From Marthasterias glacialis (lineage: Eukaryota > Echinodermata > Asteroidea > Forcipulatida > Asteriidae), in NCBI GenBank assembly GCA_911728455.2, contig OU452225.1, positions 16,156,731 through 16,220,730 on the forward strand: 64,000 nt of DNA. Reading direction: 5' to 3'. Position 1 is the stretch's first letter; each line of letters opens with the position of its first letter. Under the pieces are notes generated by a model that made no database searches, was not told the DNA's origin, and saw only the letters and a program-made list of their open reading frames with translations. A program made the position numbers and the translations under genes. Positions 58,901-64,000 of this stretch are shown one piece after another.

Positions 58901-60000
58901 TTGACCTAAATATTGCTATTTGGCCAAATATTGCGAATTGACCCCTTCCCCACACACAAACCCTCTTCAGTGATATCTACTCTATCATTTTCTATCATAA
59001 AATCGCATGAAAATTTTTTGACCAAAATGGCGGGTGCTCACAGGGAGCTCCCTGTGAGAAATTTGTAATTTTTGACCCCTTTTGAAAAGTGCTTTTCATG
59101 GAATCAGTGGATGCGGGCGGCTCTTCGGAGACGTGTCCAACAAACTAGAGGTCCCAACTCGCGTTATTTCGGGAGCTAGCGAGCTTTTCCGGCCATCTTG
59201 ATGACGTCAGAGTTGACCTAAATATTGCTATTTGGCCAAATATTGCGAATTGACCCCTTCCCCACACACAAACCCTCTTCAGTGATATCTACTCTATCAT
59301 TTTCTATCATAAAATCGCATAACAAAATTTTGACCAAAATGGCGGGTGCTCACAGGGAGCTCCCTGTGAGAAATTTGTAATTTTTGACCCCTTTTGAAAA
59401 GTGCTTTTCATGGAATCAGTTGATGCGGGCGGCTCTTCGGAGACGTGTCCAACAAACTAGAGGTCCCAACTCGCGTTATTTCGGGAGCTAGCGAGCTTTT
59501 CCGGCCATCTTGATGACGTCAGAGTTGACCTAAATATTGCTATTTGGCCAAATATTGCGAATTGACCCCTTCCCCACACACAAACCCTCTTCAGTGATAT
59601 CTACTCTATCATTTTCTATCATAAAATCGCATAAAAAATTTTTGACCAAAATGGCGGGTGCTCACAGGGAGCTCCCTGTGAGAAATTTGTAATTTTTGAC
59701 CCCTTTTGAAAAGTGCTTTTCATGGAATCAGTGGATGCGGGCGGCTCTTCGGAGACGTGTCCAACAAACTAGAGGTCCCAACTCGCGTTATTTCGGGAAC
59801 TAGCGAGCTTTTCCGGCCATCTTGATGACGTCAGAGTTGACCTAAATATTGCTATTTGGCCAAATATTGCGAATTGACCCCTTCCCCACACACAAACCCT
59901 CTTCAGTGATATCTACTCTATCATTTTCTATCATAAAATCGCATGAAAAATTTTTGACCAAAATGGCGGGTGCTCACAGGGAGCTCCCTGTGAGAAATTT
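56000..60000. repeat. 936-bp trimer higher-order repeat
   Basis: The GGGAACTAGCG variant (most units have GGGAGCTAGCG) recurs at 56,987, 57,923, 58,859 and 59,795, each 936 bp (three units) apart. Each is followed one unit later by a CATGAAAAATTT variant of the A/T run. Later copies are at 61,043 (1,248 bp on) and 63,540 (2,497 bp on), so the trimer is interrupted by extra units. Confidence 0.85.
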
Positions 60001-63000
60001 GTAATTTTTGACCCCTTTTGAAAAGTGCTTTTCATGGAATCAGTGGATGCGGGCGGCTCTTCGGAGACGTGTCCAACAAACTAGAGGTCCCAACTCGCGT
60101 TATTTCGGGAGCTAGCGAGCTTTTCCGGCCATCTTGATGACGTCAGAGTTGACCTAAATATTGCTATTTGGCCAAATATTGCGAATTGACCCCTTCCCCA
60201 CACACAAACCCTCTTCAGTGATATCTACTCTATCATTTTCTATCATAAAATCGCATGAAAAATTTTTGACCAAAATGGCGGGTGCTCACAGGGAGCTCCC
60301 TGTGAGAAATTTGTAATTTTTGACCCCTTTTGAAAAGTGCTTTTCATGGAATCAGTGGATGCGGGCGGCTCTTCGGAGACGTGTCCAACAAACTAGAGGT
60401 CCCAACTCGCGTTATTTCGGGAGCTAGCGAGCTTTTCCGGCCATCTTGATGACGTCAGAGTTGACCTAAATATTGCTATTTGGCCAAATATTGCGAATTG
60501 ACCCCTTCCCCACACACAAACCCTCTTCAGTGATATCTACTCTATCATTTTCTATCATAAAATCGCATAAAAAATTTTTGACCAAAATGGCGGGTGCTCA
60601 CAGGGAGCTCCCTGTGAGAAATTTGTAATTTTTGACCCCTTTTGAAAAGTGCTTTTCATGGAATCAGTGGATGCGGGCGGCTCTTCGGAGACGTGTCCAA
60701 CAAACTAGAGGTCCCAACTCGCGTTATTTCGGGAGCTAGCGAGCTTTTCCGGCCATCTTGATGACGTCAGAGTTGACCTAAATATTGCTATTTGGCCAAA
60801 TATTGCGAATTGACCCCTTCCCCACACACAAACCCTCTTCAGTGATATCTACTCTATCATTTTCTATCATAAAATCGCATAACAAAATTTTGACCAAAAT
60901 GGCGGGTGCTCACAGGGAGCTCCCTGTGAGAAATTTGTAATTTTTGACCCCTTTTGAAAAGTGCTTTTCATGGAATCAGTGGATGCGGGCGGCTCTTCGG
61001 AGACGTGTCCAACAAACTAGAGGTCCCAACTCGCGTTATTTCGGGAACTAGCGAGCTTTTCCGGCCATCTTGATGACGTCAGAGTTGACCTAAATATTGC
61101 TATTTGGCCAAATATTGCGAATTGACCCCTTCCCCACACACAAACCCTCTTCAGTGATATCTACTCTATCATTTTCTATCATAAAATCGCATGAAAAATT
61201 TTTGACCAAAATGGCGGGTGCTCACAGGGAGCTCCCTGTGAGAAATTTGTAATTTTTGACCCCTTTTGAAAAGTGCTTTTCATGGAATCAGTGGATGCGG
61301 GCGGCTCTTCGGAGACGTGTCCAACAAACTAGAGGTCCCAACTCGCGTTATTTCGGGAGCTAGCGAGCTTTTCCGGCCATCTTGATGACGTCAGAGTTGA
61401 CCTAAATATTGCTATTTGGCCAAATATTGCGAATTGACCCCTTCCCCACACACAAACCCTCTTCAGTGATATCTACTCTATCATTTTCTATCATAAAATC
61501 GCATAAAAAATTTTTGACCAAAATGGCGGGTGCTCACAGGGAGCTCCCTGTGAGAAATTTGTAATTTTTGACCCCTTTTGAAAAGTGCTTTTCATGGAAT
61601 CAGTGGATGCGGGCGGCTCTTCGGAGACGTGTCCAACAAACTAGAGGTCCCAACTCGCGTTATTTCGGGAGCTAGCGAGCTTTTCCGGCCATCTTGATGA
61701 CGTCAGAGTTGACCTAAATATTGCTATTTGGCCAAATATTGCGAATTGACCCCTTCCCCACACACAAACCCTCTTCAGTGATATCTACTCTATCATTTTC
61801 TATCATAAAATCGCATAACAAAATTTTGACCAAAATGGCGGGTGCTCACAGGGAGCTCCCTGTGAGAAATTTGTAATTTTTGACCCCTTTTGAAAAGTGC
61901 TTTTCATGGAATCAGTGGATGCGGGCGGCTCTTCGGAGACGTGTCCAACAAACTAGAGGTCCCAACTCGCGTTATTTCGGGAGCTAGCGAGCTTTTCCGG
62001 CCATCTTGATGACGTCAGAGTTGACCTAAATATTGCTATTTGGCCAAATATTGCGAATTGACCCCTTCCCCACACACAAACCCTCTTCAGTGATATCTAC
62101 TCTATCATTTTCTATCATAAAATCGCATGAAAAATTTTTGACCAAAATGGCGGGTGCTCACAGGGAGCTCCCTGTGAGAAATTTGTAATTTTTGACCCCT
62201 TTTGAAAAGTGCTTTTCATGGAATCAGTGGATGCGGGCGGCTCTTCGGAGACGTGTCCAACAAACTAGAGGTCCCAACTCGCGTTATTTCGGGAGCTAGC
62301 GAGCTTTTCCGGCCATCTTGATGACGTCAGAGTTGACCTAAATATTGCTATTTGGCCAAATATTGCGAATTGACCCCTTCCCCACACACAAACCCTCTTC
62401 AGTGATATCTACTCTATCATTTTCTATCATAAAATCGCATAACAAAATTTTTGACCAAAATGGCGGGTGCTCACAGGGAGCTCCCTGTGAGAAATTTGTA
62501 ATTTTTGACCCCTTTTGAAAAGTGCTTTTCATGGAATCAGTGGATGCGGGCGGCTCTTCGGAGACGTGTCCAACAAACTAGAGGTCCCAACTCGCGTTAT
62601 TTCGGGAGCTAGCGAGCTTTTCCGGCCATCTTGATGACGTCAGAGTTGACCTAAATATTGCTATTTGGCCAAATATTGCGAATTGACCCCTTCCCCACAC
62701 ACAAACCCTCTTCAGTGATATCTACTCTATCATTTTCTATCATAAAATCGCATGAAAAATTTTTGACCAAAATGGCGGGTGCTCACAGGGAGCTCCCTGT
62801 GAGAAATTTGTAATTTTTGACCCCTTTTGAAAAGTGCTTTTCATGGAATCAGTGGATGCGGGCGGCTCTTCGGAGACGTGTCCAACAAACTAGAGGTCCC
62901 AACTCGCGTTATTTCGGGAGCTAGCGAGCTTTTCCGGCCATCTTGATGACGTCAGAGTTGACCTAAATATTGCTATTTGGCCAAATATTGCGAATTGACC

Positions 63001-64000
63001 CCTTCCCCACACACAAACCCTCTTCAGTGATATCTACTCTATCATTTTCTATCATAAAATCGCATAACAAAATTTTGACCAAAATGGCGGGTGCTCACAG
63101 GGAGCTCCCTGTGAGAAATTTGTAATTTTTGACCCCTTTTGAAAAGTGCTTTTCATGGAATCAGTGGATGCGGGCGGCTCTTCGGAGACGTGTCCAACAA
63201 ACTAGAGGTCCCAACTCGCGTTATTTCGGGAGCTAGCGAGCTTTTCCGGCCATCTTGATGACGTCAGAGTTGACCTAAATATTGCTATTTGGCCAAATAT
63301 TGCGAATTGACCCCTTCCCCACACACAAACCCTCTTCAGTGATATCTACTCTATCATTTTCTATCATAAAATCGCATAACAAAATTTTGACCAAAATGGC
63401 GGGTGCTCACAGGGAGCTCCCTGTGAGAAATTTGTAATTTTTGACCCCTTTTGAAAAGTGCTTTTCATGGAATCAGTGGATGCGGGCGGCTCTTCGGAGA
63501 CGTGTCCAACAAACTAGAGGTCCCAACTCGCGTTATTTCGGGAACTAGCGAGCTTTTCCGGCCATCTTGATGACGTCAGAGTTGACCTAAATATTGCTAT
63601 TTGGCCAAATATTGCGAATTGACCCCTTCCCCACACACAAACCCTCTTCAGTGATATCTACTCTATCATTTTCTATCATAAAATCGCATGAAAAATTTTT
63701 GACCAAAATGGCGGGTGCTCACAGGGAGCTCCCTGTGAGAAATTTGTAATTTTTGACCCCTTTTGAAAAGTGCTTTTCATGGAATCAGTGGATGCGGGCG
63801 GCTCTTCGGAGACGTGTCCAACAAACTAGAGGTCCCAACTCGCGTTATTTCGGGAGCTAGCGAGCTTTTCCGGCCATCTTGATGACGTCAGAGTTGACCT
63901 AAATATTGCTATTTGGCCAAATATTGCGAATTGACCCCTTCCCCACACACAAACCCTCTTCAGTGATATCTACTCTATCATTTTCTATCATAAAATCGCA

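Larger units (their letters stand above)
32190..64000. repeat. 312-bp satellite array, about 100 copies, open to the right
   Basis: Tandem head-to-tail units, mostly 310-312 bp, from about 32,190 to the end. Landmarks in order are TTGACCAAAATGGCGGGTGC, a 22-bp palindrome (CTCACAGGGAG joined to CTCCCTGTGAG), TTTTTGACCCCTTTTGAAAA, TCATGGAATCAGTGGATGCG, GAGACGTGTCCAACAAACTA, GTCCCAACTCGCGTTATTTC, GGCCATCTTGATGACGTCAG, CTAAATATTGCTATTTGGCC, ACCCCTTCCCCACACACAAA and GTGATATCTACTCTATCATT. The first two units are diverged and homogeneity rises inward. Repeated frames of 60-102 codons are unit translations, not genes. No interruption by other sequence is seen. Confidence 0.97.

Noticed and set aside
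32190-64000. CRISPR-like regular repeats
   Set aside because: Whole 312-bp units repeat with no unique spacers, no cas genes are present, and the context is eukaryotic.
32190-64000. CENP-B box in the satellite unit
   Set aside because: TTTCGGGAGCTAGCGAG and CTTCGGAGACGTGTCC resemble the start of the box, but the required A and CGGG positions do not match on either strand.
1-64000. tRNA, rRNA, bacterial promoters, ribosome binding sites or operons
   Set aside because: None recognised by reading, and the intron-bearing relics and satellites show this is eukaryotic nuclear DNA.

Overview
The window is metazoan nuclear DNA that is almost entirely repetitive. It is AT-rich and has spliced relics with GT..AG introns, a DIRS retrotransposon, foldback DNA transposons, Ty3/gypsy relics and two satellite arrays. 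I see no intact host gene, tRNA, rRNA or prokaryotic feature. A marine invertebrate (lancelet, echinoderm, cnidarian or mollusc) is my best guess from the mix of element types; I cannot name the lineage from the sequence.

Layout. 0-4.6 kb: a Ty3/gypsy-like gag relic, then a multi-exon integrase pseudogene of the Ginger1/KRBA2 type with a PHD-finger exon downstream, and a second Ty3/gypsy pol fragment lying between them. 4.8-10.4 kb: AT-rich DNA with degenerate tandem and dispersed repeats. 10.5-12 kb: foldback transposons. 12.8-23.9 kb: a satellite of about 184 bp, partly organised as an 841-bp higher-order repeat, broken by a truncated foldback element and by a 5.8-kb DIRS element. 24-25 kb: a palindromic transposon with a 178-bp MITE inside it. 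25-32 kb: dispersed exon-like repeats, a decayed coding-like stretch, simple repeats and a small GC-rich divergent-ORF locus. 32.2-64 kb: an uninterrupted satellite of about 312 bp, roughly 100 copies, running off the right edge.

The centrepiece is the DIRS element at 15.86-21.68 kb. It has 144-bp inverted terminal repeats that look identical by eye, an internal complementary region that carries both ends joined, and intact frames for RT/RNase H and for a tyrosine recombinase. The two frames overlap. Its gag frame is split by an 803-bp foldback element with 374-bp arms and an exact 9-bp target duplication; without that insertion the two gag halves are in frame. The nesting gives a relative history: satellite first, then DIRS, then the foldback element.

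The large satellite has clear higher-order structure: 601-bp dimers at its left edge, a block of about 1,549/1,861 bp in the middle, 936-bp trimers on the right, and a 4,368-bp (14-unit) duplication. Each unit carries three perfect palindromes, one of them a consensus CRE (TGACGTCA). The 22-bp palindrome is the recurrent site of deletions.
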